Source: Homalodisca vitripennis
Taxonomy: Eukaryota; Arthropoda; Insecta; Hemiptera; Cicadellidae
Reading direction: 5' to 3'
Length of the DNA: 64,000 nucleotides
NCBI RefSeq assembly: GCF_021130785.1
Contig: NC_060207.1
Location: 9,255,501-9,319,500 of the forward strand
In this document: piece after piece, positions 23,901 to 34,585 of the stretch
Position numbering within the stretch: the stretch's first letter is position 1
Layout of the letters: each line of letters opens with the position of its first letter
Notes under the pieces: generated by a model
Database searches by the model: none
Told to the model about the DNA's origin: nothing
Seen by the model: only the letters and a program-made list of their open reading frames with translations
Position numbers and translations under genes: made by a program

Positions 23901-24097
23901 TGATTCTGCACAGTGGAGTACGTGGAAAATTATTTCAAGTGAACTGACACATTGGGTGGTTTAGGAGGCATAAAATATATACAAAATACAGTGTTCCCGG
24001 ATATTCCCCCGAGACACTGTTGAGTTTAAAAACTAATAAATATTCTACCTTAAAACAAACTACTATGTGTAATTGTAATGTTTTCTCACATTATATG

Positions 24098-24142
24098 GAG
24101 GGGGCCGGGCCCCATAAGCACCCCCACTTATATACGCCCATG
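24098..24142. other. G/C-run patch resembling a transposon end
   Basis: GGAGGGGGCCGGGCCCCATA followed by AGCACCCCCACTTATATACG stands out from the AT-rich background. Similar G/C-run ends occur in some DNA transposons, but no partner end or target duplication was found. Confidence 0.25.
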
Positions 24143-25046
24143 ATTCTTGCACCATCTGAAGGTCACGGCAATGACACTAGTGTCAAGAATAATAATACCA
24201 CTTCAATAGCCATATTATTTTGATATTCAGCTTTTTCTGATGACCCTGTATTATAACTTCTTTTTACGGGCCACAAGCAAAGATTGTTTGGTTTTTCTGT
24301 ATTTTTACTAATGATTTAATGTTTTAATGTGTACATCCGCCATGTGCGCAGACTTTCCTTACGCAGTAAACATCGAATTTAGCAGCTTCCAAATTGTTAC
24401 CAAACTTCTGGAAAGGTGAGCTTTGAGCCTTCACGATGTTTTTATACAAAATTTCACATTCCTCCATAACGAATATTATGAAGATACGGATTATGTAACT
24501 ACTTAATCCGTACAATAAATTTTACAGTTGTTTTGAGAAACAGTATAGTTTTGATAAAAACTTACACTTAAAAACAGTTTGCTTGTAATAACGCGTAATG
24601 TTTTACTAGGATGGATGACGTCACGTTTTGCAGGATATGACAGTCCTTTCTGACACTCGTGAATTACTAATCCTGCATTTTCAACACTGTTCTGGAAGGC
24701 ATGAAATTATGAGATTACACTTAAATATAAAATGTGACATCAATATATAAAGCGCGTGAAATATTGATTTCGTTCATTCATTCAAACATGTTCACATACA
24801 AATGCTTACGAACGCATGCATACTTACATTTTTAAATTTATCGAACAATTATTTAACTTTTAATAAAGCGTTTGATTCTCCTTGCATGTAGTAACTGATT
24901 CGTGAAAACTAATCAGTTTTTTATACATTCCTTATAATCCAGAAATAAGCTGCTTTCAGCAATACAGTACTGTCGAGGGAGCAACAATTCACTGGCGATG
25001 GGACTCAATTCGAGTTCATTCCAGCGTTCCTCTCGTCAAGTCCATT
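24143..25046. other. gene-free stretch
   Basis: No gene. A CRE palindrome TGACGTCA occurs at 24616-24623, too isolated to be given weight. Confidence 0.45.
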
Positions 25047-25135
25047 CCATCAGTCAATGTCCCGACTACAATCTCTCCAGATTAATGGCCATTTGTACAA
25101 CTTTGATTGGAAACAAAGACCGATTAGGGAAACAA
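25047..25135 (+). repeat. conserved 89-bp dispersed element, copy 1
   Basis: Runs from CCATCAGTCAATGTC to GAAACAA and matches 38740-38828 at about 86 of 89 positions without gaps, while the flanks on both sides are unrelated. Both copies sit in short open frames, but the three differences all change the encoded residue, so coding constraint is not suggested. The sharp edges and high identity suggest a recently moved short element or a conserved functional core. Confidence 0.85.
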
Positions 25136-25421
25136 ACGATCAACAACTTGATATCACCCTCCGGAAACGAATTACTTATTTCTTGTAAACATTATACATA
25201 TTGTCGATTTAAGTAATTTGGGAAATATTTCAACGTAACCTAATTTACACATTTATAATAACATCACTCTGGCTTTTTCTTGGCTTCAATTTGTTTTACT
25301 AAGAGTCTATTCTACTAATTCTACGTCGCTTCAGAATCATATACTCAAGTATCGATTCTCGGATTCGTTTATCTACAATATTTTAAGGATTTAAAAAAAT
25401 ATTACTGAATATTACGAATTG

Positions 25422-25561
25422 TAGGCTGAGCGTTAGCAAAGCATTTTACTAGAGGGGCTTGAACACGTAAATTCTGTCTGTATGTTCACACGATATTTAG
25501 AGTGCTAACTTTCCTAGAGACTTGAAATTAAGCGTGAAGCTTTATTTATATATAAGCAAGA
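25422..25561 (+). repeat. dispersed family E, left part of a split copy
   Basis: Starts TAGGCTGAGCGTTAGCAAAG and runs to the segment equivalent to TTTCATTTCTATATAGGCAA. It continues at 25801 after the insertion of a 5S-derived SINE. Confidence 0.75.
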
Positions 25562-25800
25562 TAAAAAGTAAAGTAAAGGATGTCTTATTTTACCAGTCGA
25601 AATTAGAAGCCCCCTAACATTTAACCTGAGGACCAACGGCTTAAACGTGACTTACGAACCACCACCAATTAACGAGCAGGTGGGCTACTTTCAAGGACAG
25701 GATCGCTCAGTGGTCACCCATCCAAGCAGCAGTCACGCTCGACGTTGCTTGATTCGGTTTTCTTGCGATAACCGCTGTACTGCGCCAATGACATCAAGTT
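25562..25800 (-). mobile_element. 5S-rRNA-derived SINE
   Basis: On the minus strand the head reads ACCGAATCAAGCAACGTCGA then GCGTGACTGCTGCTTGGATG and GGTGACC. This follows the 5S rRNA pattern AAGCAGCGTCGGGCGTGG...TACTTGGATGGG.GACC, the part that contains the internal Pol III promoter. After it come TGAGCGATCCTGTCC, a GTGGTGGTTCGTAAGTCACG stretch, AAGCCGTTGGTCCTCAGGTT, GGGGGCTTCTAAT and the tail TGGTAAAATAAGACATCC then TTTACTTTAC. It is inserted in a family E copy. A second, truncated copy is at 3124-3203. Retroposition through a 5S-type promoter (SINE3-like class) is inferred; a partner LINE tail was not identified. Confidence 0.8.
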
Positions 25801-25961
25801 CACACCATCCATGAAGTTTGGCTGAGCGCTAGCGAACATTTTTTATGTTGGCCTTATTGATAACATGGTGGCAACGAGACAATAGCAGAATAAACAAATC
25901 TGTAAATAAACTGAATACAATCATATAACATTGTAACATGTGACATATCACTACATGTAGC
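25801..25961 (+). repeat. dispersed family E, right part of a split copy
   Basis: Contains TTTGGCTGAGCGCTAGCGAA, GGCCTTATTGATAACATGGT and ACATGTGACATATCACTACA, ending at TGTAGC. About 20 bp of the expected middle of the family are missing at the insertion point. Confidence 0.75.
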
Positions 25962-27436
25962 CTTACGGTATGGACTACAAACTTGAAATGTTGCGTACAG
26001 TCCCAGCTAAGCCTGTCATTCTCTTACCTTATAAAATGTATAAGATATACTTATACACAGAATAGTTCTGAACATTTTCTTAAGTACTATTTCACGCTAT
26101 CAGCATCTGTTTTTTAGTTCAAGGTTAGCTTTCAAGCAAAAATTTCCAAAGTATTTCCAATTACCTATATCACCGTAGTCACAATCCAAGTACTGAAGTA
26201 AAAATAACCAAGAACGTGTAATGTTGGAGATTGAGTTTAAACTGGTTTCTTCTTGTAGTCACTACATCGAAAAATCACAACGAACAGCAATGAAAACTTG
26301 TTTATGTGAAGCCTTTCTACAGCAAGGCTTGTGAAATATCTCATAAGTCAGCTTTGTCGCCGAAAGGCCTCATAGGATAAAAAGTTTTAAATGTTGTTTC
26401 TTGTGATATTTCAATACATAGTGATTAAATAACAGCAATTGTATGGTTAAAAATATTACGTATTGATACCTTTTAAAATTTTATGTAAAATATTGACGTT
26501 CTAAATTAGTTTACAAAAAAAAAAAAAACAACAAAAAGGTTTAATTTAACTCGCTTAAGCTTTACTAATCGACACTGAATATTCAAGGAACGTAAACTAA
26601 TTTGAAAATAATAAAGGGAAATGGCAGAGAAATTAACATTTTCTTCGAATCTGATCTTTGAAATGAATTAAATTAAGAGACAAATTATTAACGAATCGCA
26701 AGAGGGAGAGCCTTTGCTTGATAAAGGTATTGAAACAGTGTGCAGTGAAGCGTTATCTGAACTCTGGCTCATTTATTATGAAACAAAGAACAGAGCTGAA
26801 TAGTTAAAAGGGCCAATAAAATTATTGAACGCCATGACAAAGCGTGATATATTGTTTTACATATTATAAGAACGAATGTATTTCTAAAATAAGTAGCTGT
26901 GGCTTTACATAGATTTTACATACATGAAGCACCATGTCTCCGCCTCAGATGACGCGCATGCTGTAACATGTTATCGATAAACTTGTGTTGAACACATGGC
27001 ACAACACGGTACATTGCATCCTCTACATTGTCATTAAATATCCTTCGCTTATTTTTATTATTTAGTACAGTGAGTTTATGTATGACAAGTAATAATTAAT
27101 GTATTTCCATTCCGGATTTTAAGTAATATTGTAATAAACGCGGAATCTCATCCATCATCCGCTGTAACGAAACTTTAATAACGCGTGAAAATATTTAATT
27201 TATTCTTCTTCATGTATACTTCAAGTTTTTCATTACATATTTCGTTAAAAGCGTAATAAATTACGTTAAATCTTTTAAGTTTCTGAGGAAGTTTATTTTT
27301 TATTTGTATACTCAATATCTTCTAGCTTTGTATTTCATTGATCATGTTGGTTTTTTTCAAGCAATCGATTTTAAATTATTTTGGAGTAACAGCAGTCATA
27401 CGCAATCAGGAACTTATTCAATATTTTTACATGAGA
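25962..27436. other. AT-rich gene-free stretch
   Basis: No gene. An A run lies near 26515-26528. Nothing else notable. Confidence 0.5.
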
Positions 27437-27465
27437 CTAGCAGTTGCCCACGTTAATTTTAAATA
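27437..27465 (-). mobile_element. Helitron-like 3' terminus
   Basis: The minus strand reads AACGTGGGCAACTGCTAG|T, matching the pattern of the two Helitron-like ends at 11414 and 12124. The element body would extend rightwards, but I could not find its 5' end. Confidence 0.4.
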
Positions 27466-27633
27466 ACAGCTTACCCTTACACCCATTTTATTCTGTATCT
27501 CATTCACACTTGCATGTACTATTTCACAGCAGCCTATTTTAATACTGACAGTGACTTCTGCTAGACTGAAGTAAACGTTTCATTATCTCGACCTTCTCGT
27601 CTTCTCGCTTTGACGTTTAGTGGAAAGTAATTA

Positions 27634-28088
27634 AATAAGCTTTACGAGTTTGTTTGTAGAATAAGACAGTTAGTCACGTAATAAGCTTTGCGAGTTTGTT
27701 TGTTCAAGGAGACAGTCGGTCACGTAATAAGCTTTGGAAGTTTGTTTCTACAAGGAGACAGTTAGCCACGTAATAAGCTGTAAGAGTTTGTTTGTACAAG
27801 GAGACAATCAGTCACGTAATAAGCTTTACAAGTTTGCTTCTACAAGGAGACAGTCAGTCACGTAATAAGCTTTATGAGTTTGTAAAAGGGAACAATCAGT
27901 CACGTAATAAGCTTTATGGGTTTGTAAAAGGAAACAATCAGTCACGTAATAAGCTTTACAAGTTTGTTTCTAGAAGGGAACAATCAGTCACGTAATAAGC
28001 TTTATGAGTTTGTAAAAGGGAACAATCAGTCACGTAATAAGATTTATGATTTTGTCTGTACAAGCAGACAGTCAGTCACGTAATAAGA
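27634..28088 (+). repeat. 46/42-bp minisatellite, ~10 units
   Basis: CACGTAATAAGCTTTA-type anchors occur at 27675, 27721, 27767, 27813, 27859, 27901, 27943, 27989, 28031 and 28077. Spacing is 46 bp for the early units and a mix of 42 and 46 bp later, the 42-bp form lacking four bases in the TTTGTTTGTACAAGG part. The 42-bp units are divisible by three, which explains the repetitive frame at 27792-27995; it is not a gene. Confidence 0.95.
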
Positions 28089-28539
28089 CCGTTCTGACGA
28101 GTAACGAGGGTACAGTTCACTTTCACACCCTGCGTGCACTGGCGATGTATTTTCGTGCGCTTTCACACTGCCCACTTTAGGAAACAAACAACGGAACGAC
28201 GTGCAGTAGTAACTGTTAATACGCTGTCACCGCATAGTCGGACATTTATGTCCATCAATCTACATTGGGCTGCCTAAAGATTGGCAACTGATGTACTTCA
28301 ATAAAATAGGCATTGAAATGTACCTGTTTTTATAAGCTATTATACACTATGGTGTGGGAAATATTAGAGATATTTCTTCAGGTTTTTAATCTTGCAGAGT
28401 TGGAATAACCCTAGAAAATCATCATTCAGGCCCGGTCTTGAATATATTTACTATAACGGCAGTGGAGATACAAGTATAAAAAATGAACATTGGTAATTTT
28501 TAAATAAGGAGGTCCTTATTTATCCCGAAATGAACTGCC
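28089..28539. other. gene-free stretch, GC-richer at its left
   Basis: The ~150 bases after the minisatellite (28089-28250) are GC-richer, with a repeated CTTTCACAC motif (two copies). No gene or known element recognised. Confidence 0.4.
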
Positions 28540-28766
28540 CGTAGAATTAATATTTTACATGAAGCTTCGTTTATACATAAGCAATATCGAGTTCGACGAT
28601 GGTGGATGTTAGGTACTGCATGGGAGTTTGCGAGCATTAGCAAATGTATTTACATTGACCTTATAGGTAACTATGGAAACGATAAATAGAAGAATAAATT
28701 AATTTTAAAACAAGCTTTGTAAAATCATATTATACTTTAATATATGACACATTATCAAATGTAGCT
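28540..28766 (+). repeat. dispersed family E, right-hand part
   Basis: Contains ATGAAGCTTCGTTTATACAT, GAGTTCGACGATGGTGGATG, GTTTGCGAGCATTAGCAAAT, GACCTTATAGGTAACTATGG and ends ATCAAATGTAGC. The usual left end is missing or decayed. Confidence 0.75.
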
Positions 28767-31697
28767 TATTCATCAAGTAATTACAAAAATTAATAAAGTG
28801 GAAAATCTATGTTAAAATTTGGTGACATTTGATTTTAGTGCACTCTTTTATAGTAGTAGTATAGTAACCTCCCTACTTCAAAGGAACTTTCATAATTGAA
28901 ACAATGCTCAATTTAAAATTTTTGAATCATGTGGCTAAATATCTGTAGATTTCTCATTTTAACCGAGACAATAATGAGTTATATGAGTTGTTAAAACCTA
29001 TGACTCAGTAGGCTGACACAATTTCACTTTTGTCTGCCAAGGAGATATAAATGTTTCTTTTCTGTGTCATTGTCAGTATGTCTATCAGTTCGCAGAATAT
29101 CTTGAGAATTAAATAAGCTATAGATTGAATCTTTACCCACAACCTCAGCGAAGCACGTACACTCCTACACTGTACGTACACTCCTACATTGTAAATAGTC
29201 CTGGTATGGATTATTATGGTAAGACTAACGGAATTTTATGTACGTAAACGTTTGTCTATGGTTTTAAAAACTTGCCTTACGAAGGCTTATTCCATTCAAA
29301 CACAGCCAAACAGATTATTAGTCCTAAAAATAGGTTTTTACCTACACGACGATACTTTCTGGCCTGAAACGAATGAAAGCTTAAGATTTTACTCAAAGTT
29401 CAGATACGGCACTACAGCAAAAGTTTTGTCGGAGTCAGTAAACAAAATTATGTTTAAGGTAGATTACTATCGGTACTGCATTAACCGAACCTTGGGGTTG
29501 TAAGGAGATAGTTATTGCATGTGCACTCAAAGCTGGTAGCATTACTATACACGACCCATTGCATTTATATGACACACCTACCACTACCACAATAACAATT
29601 CCCGTCCTAGGAGTATCCTGTTGACAAGAAGTGTAAAGTGCATCTCGCTGACACTGGAAACTAGTGCAAGAGTGTACCACCACCACACTTGGTAGTGAGT
29701 GCAAGTTAAGTTCATGATAGCCAACTACTTTTTCAGACTATCGTTCATAAATAAATAACAGTACCGGTATGTATCAAAATATCGAGTGTCAAATTGGTCG
29801 AAAAGGTTCAACATATTTATTAAATAATTCAAAAAATATATATATGAAATAAAGTCTAAGCTGGAATTTTATTTCATAACACTGATTTTTTAATAAACCC
29901 ATAAAACCTCTTTCTATCAATATAATTTCACCAGTTCATGACATCATTTAAAATATTCAAAATTGCGGGCTTTTCGAAAACTGATATAACTCAAACACGA
30001 TAGTACACATCAAAATATAAAATACAAAAACAAATAACTACAAAGCGTTGTAAAGTGTTCTAACAAGACCACTGCTACCAATATCTATGAATTTACTGAA
30101 CTCTTAGTGCATTTTGTAAATTTATTTTTCATCTTAAACATTTATTACACCATTTCTAAAGACAAGAAAATGTTTTTGATTTTTATAAAAACAAAGAAGA
30201 GAGATTTTTAGTTTACGGCTGAAGAGAGTGAGTTTTTCATCTTAATTTGAATTTGTTTAAAAAAAAGTATTTTTGAAAAGTGACAGTTTTAAGTTATATT
30301 TAAATATAAAATGTAATTTACTCATGTCACTTCCTGAAGCTATAATTCATGCAGTTACATGCTGTAAAATTCACCCGCCATTTTTTTCTTCAGTCGTTTT
30401 TATTTGAGTCTGAATACAAAATTACCTAAATGTCCTACTTTAAATACGTGTAGGAGTGATATAAAGTTCAATTCACTCTTTCCTCAAGGATTCTATCTTA
30501 AAAGGTTATGAATTTTAAATTTAAAAAGATTTTCCTGACCTCAATTTGAGTTTACCACCAAGTAAAAATGGATGTTCGACTTTGATTGCATACAATAGAC
30601 CTCATATACAATTAATTCACTTTACAATACTTAAAATAAATACATATATAAAGGTAACCTGACTCGAGTTCACTGGGATATATATATTTTAGACAATTAA
30701 ATGGTTGCCATTTATTATTTATTATTGTGGGCTACACAGATAAAGAGTTTAATTAGATTTTATGATTTTAAATGAAAAAAAACATATATATATATATTAA
30801 TAATTTACTGTACACCGCTGTCAATGGAAAAATTCTGCTTTTTGAAAATAGATTTTAGCACATTAAAAAGTGCAATTAATGAACGAACCATTCTGCACAA
30901 ATAAAATGTAAATTGTGTAAATCCTGTAGTCGGGGATCAGATCTATCTGACAACAGAAAGGCAATTACTCGGATGAAAGTAATTCGTGTTGGGTGAATGG
31001 CTGGAGGAGGATGCTAATGAATTACCTCTGGATCCTCTGGGGTTGAGCTCCCAAAGTAAATAGCTTCAGACTGACAACGTACGGACCACTACGCTGTGGG
31101 TAAATATCGTGCGTGGGTACGCTCATGTCACACGCTCTACATTACATCAATCAGGATAATATGGGTTTACTCTCATTTCCTTATTTTGCAGCTCCGGTTT
31201 AAAAGTTACAAATTTTTTATATTTTTGTAAATAAAATAAAACTATTCTAAGAGTTAGTTATAATAGTGTATGAAAAGAGTTTAATGGTACTAAGGGGTAT
31301 AAATAGTTTAAATACAATATTTAAAATGAAATAAGATTTTAAATTGATTTTCTTATATACGTTAAGTTTTATTCAACAAAATCCTTATTCCATCTACAAC
31401 AAAGAGATTTGTTCCGTTTAACAGACGATCTGTTTTAGGTGAAAATTATGTACATATTAAAACACAATGATTTTGAATAAAACAATCAAAAACAAGAATA
31501 TAAATATCATGGACATTCTCCCTTAGCAAGATGAGTGAACACATCACAAACAATAAACCATGAAGAAATACTCTTATAAAACACTATTTGAAATGAAATA
31601 TAAGTTTATCTCCACAATCTTCATATTGGTACAGAGATTACAAATGTGTTTGCAAATAATTATTAGTTAACAAAGATATTAAACACATTGTAATTTC

Positions 31698-31699
<2 letters not shown>
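28767..31699. other. AT-rich gene-free stretch with a family E scrap
   Basis: At about 29030-29160 is a partial family E copy (GTCAGTATGTCTATCAGTTC, CAGAATATCTTGAGAATTAA). Short frames at 29216-29503 (+) and 29435-29704 (-) have no recognisable domain. The rest is AT-rich. Confidence 0.45.

Positions 31700-31764
<65 letters not shown>
31700..31764. repeat. compound (AT)n(GT)n microsatellite
   Basis: About 22 AT units followed by about 10 GT units. Confidence 0.95.
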
Positions 31765-32292
31765 TTTATTGGAAATTAACCTACATGGGCAAGCAGCCTG
31801 TGCGTAGGCTAGAGACGCTATCCTTTACAGAAATTAATTTTAGTTTGCTTTGCCGGGTATGGTTCAGAAGCAAACGAAAGAGCAACAATAACAATAACAA
31901 TTTAAATTAAACAATCCGCCTCAAAAAATATATTTAATTTACTTGAAGTAATTATCACTTTGAAATGAAGATGAATGACAGGTGGTATCGGAGGGGGAAA
32001 AGGGGTTTATCAAGCTTTGTTTGTTGTGGATGTAGTATTACACTACTCAAGAAGCCTAAAATACCTCAATTCTTATTACATGATACGATTTATTTATAAC
32101 CTCAACAAGATCCATGCAGATTTGGACAAGTGGCATCGTTTTTGATAATAATACCATCTGTTTCACATGACAAGAGAAATGAGGATTGATGAATCCATGT
32201 TTCAAATTCATTCATCAAACACAACTTAAACTGTAATAAGATTGATTTAATATTTTTAAATCGTATGTTTCAATAAATGTTTGACTTAGTTA
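31765..32292. other. gene-free stretch
   Basis: No gene recognised. A slightly GC-richer patch follows the microsatellite (31780-31880). Confidence 0.45.
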
Positions 32293-32430
32293 CTGGCTGA
32301 GCATTAGCGAAACCTATCACTTAAGAGGCTGCAACATTCTGATTTCAATCTGTCTGTCTGTATGATATTTCGAACCCACGTATAGCGCTTCATTTCTATA
32401 TAGGCAACACAGAATTCGACACTGTACATT
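32293..32430 (+). repeat. dispersed family E, left-hand part
   Basis: Contains CTGGCTGAGCATTAGCGAAA, TCTGTCTGTCTGTATGATAT, CATTTCTATATAGGCAACAC and AGAATTCGACA. The copy stops mid-element. Confidence 0.7.
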
Positions 32431-32822
32431 ATGAAAACTTTAATACTTCGTATTACATTGGACAAAAGGAGTTAAGTGAGAAATATACTTTGCATCAACC
32501 ACCGGCCGTGGCAGTATAAATACTGTGCATTAATACTTTGCTGGCTGTTTAGTTGTTAATCCATTTTTTAAGTATGAGTATATGACTTTAAATTGTCGCA
32601 GTAAGTAAAACTTTGATTATTTTGTGTTTAAATAAATACAGAGTCGAATCGGAGACAGTTTACTAATTACATTAATAGCTATTATCATATCATGCAAATA
32701 TAACAAATTGAATATTAAAAATGAATTATAATTGGTTAATCAATGAAACCGTGACGAGTAAATGTTTCAACGATTTCCTACAACCATTCATGCTTTAAAC
32801 AACTCGATTTCGCTCAATGAAA

Positions 32823-32906
32823 GGAGCGGAAGCGCAATTAGCCGAAATGTCAGTAATTTGTGTTTGTTAAATGAGACAAAAGGAAGGGATGTTAATTAAA
32901 CAGCGC
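32823..32906 (+). other. leader shared by both 82-bp satellite arrays, copy 1
   Basis: From GGAGCGGAAGCGCAATTAG to TTAATTAAACAGCGCC, directly before the first satellite unit. It matches 49177-49260 with about four substitutions and no gaps over 84 bp, at the same distance from the array. Similarity fades quickly upstream. It holds AT-rich homeodomain-like sites (CAATTAG, TTAATTAA). Its function is unknown. Confidence 0.9.
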
Positions 32907-34585
32907 CACACCGCGGCGCGGCGGCCGAGCTGTAGACTAATTTTCAGCAGGTCGACTGTAGTGTCAACATATTGACTGCTTCTTGGCTTCGTGTGTCACA
33001 CCGCGGCGTGACGTCCGAGTTGTAGACTAATTTTCAGCAGGTCGACTGTAGTGTCAACATATTGACTGCTACTTGGCTTCGTGTGTCACAACGCGGCGGC
33101 GGCCGAGCTATAGACTAATTTTCAGCAGGTCGACTGGAATTTCAACGTATTGACTGCTTCGTGTGTCACACCGCGGTGCGGTGACCGAGCTGTAGACTAA
33201 TTGTCAGCAGGTCCACTGTAGTGTCAACATATTGAGTGCTTCGTGTGTCACACACCGCGGTGCGCCAACCGAGCTGTAGACTAATTGTCAGCAAGTCGAC
33301 TGTAGTGTCAACATATTGAGTGCTTCGTGTGTCACACCGCGGTGCGCCAACCGAGCTGTAGACTAATTGTCAGCAAGTCGACTGTAGTGTCAACATATTG
33401 AGTGCTTCGTGTGTCACACCGCGGTGCGCCAACCGAGCTGTAGACTAATTGTCAGCAAGTCGACTGTAGTGTCAACATATTGAGTGCTTCGTGTGTCACA
33501 CACCGCGGTGCGCCAACCGAGCTGTAGACTAATTGTCAGCAAGTCGACTGTAGTGTCAACATATTGACAGCTTCGTGTGTCACACCGCGGTGCGCCAACC
33601 GAGCTGTAGACTAATTGTCAGCAAGTCGACTGTAGTGTCAACATATTGACAGCTTCGTGTGTCACACCGCGGTGCGCCAACCGAGCTGTAGACTAATTGT
33701 CAGCAAGTCGACTGTAGTGTCAACATATTGAGTGCTTCGTGTGTCACACCGCGGTGCGCCAACCGAGCTGTAGACTAATTGTCAGCAAGTCGACTGTAGT
33801 GTCAACATATTGACAGCTTCGTGTGTCACACCGCGGTGCGCCAACCGAGCTGTAGACTAATTGTCAGCAAGTCGACTGTAGTGTCAACATATTGACTGCT
33901 ACTTGGCTTCGTGTGTCACAACGCGGCCGCGGCCGAGCTATAGACTAATTTTCAGCAGGTCGACTGGAATTTCAACGTATTGACTGCTTCGTGTGTCACA
34001 CCGCGGTGCGGTGACCGAGCTGTAGACTAATTGTCAGCAGGTCCACTGTAGTGTCAACATATTGAGTGCTTCGTGTGTCACACCGCGGTGCGCCAACCGA
34101 GCTGTAGACTAATTGTCAGCAGGTCCACTGTAGTGTCAACATATTGAGTGCTTCGTGTGTCACACACCGCGGTGCGCCAACCGAGCTGTAGACTAATTGT
34201 CAGCAAGTCGACTGTAGTGTCAACATATTGACAGCTTCGTGTGTCACATCGCGGTGCGGCGACCGAGCTGTAGACTAATTGTCAGCAAGTCGACTGTAGT
34301 GTCAACATATTGACTGCTTCGTGTGTCACACCGCGGTGCGGCGACCGACCTGTAGACTAATTGTCAGCAAGTCGACTGTAGTGTCAACATATTGACTGCT
34401 TCGTGGCTTCGTGTGTCAAACCGCGGCGCGACGACCGAGCTGTATACTAATTTTCAGCTGATCGACTGTAGTGTCAACATATTGACTGCTTCGTGTGTCA
34501 CACTGCGGCGTGGTGGCCGAGTTGTAGACTAATTTTCAGCAGGTCGACTGTAGTGTCAACATATTCACTGCTTAGTGTGCCAGAA
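32907..34585 (+). repeat. CpG-rich 82-bp satellite, array 1, 20 units
   Basis: GAGCTGTAGACTAATT anchors occur at 32927, 33017, 33105, 33187, 33271 and on to 34519. Basic spacing is 82 bp; 84-bp units gain a CA, and 88-90-bp units carry a duplicated GGCTTCGTG. Units include the palindrome CACCGCGGTG and the stretch TGTCAACATATTGA. The block beginning at 33105 (GAGCTATAG, GACTGGAATTTCAACG) recurs at 33935, 830 bp away, showing duplication of about ten units. Edge units (GGCGCGGCGGCC, TTTTCAGCAGG) differ from the homogeneous core (GGTGCGCCAACC, TTGTCAGCAAG). It is far GC- and CpG-richer than its surroundings. Confidence 0.97.

Noticed and set aside
24616..24623. CRE site TGACGTCA as a promoter
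   Set aside because: A single 8-bp motif without companions; expected by chance at about this rate in a window of this size.
25700..25790. True 5S rRNA gene
   Set aside because: Only the middle of 5S is recognisable, with several changes. It is fused to a non-5S body that also occurs at 3.1 kb.
27792..27995. Repetitive protein with NNQSRNKLYGFVKG-like units
   Set aside because: By-product of 42-bp minisatellite units being divisible by three. The frame breaks at 46-bp units.
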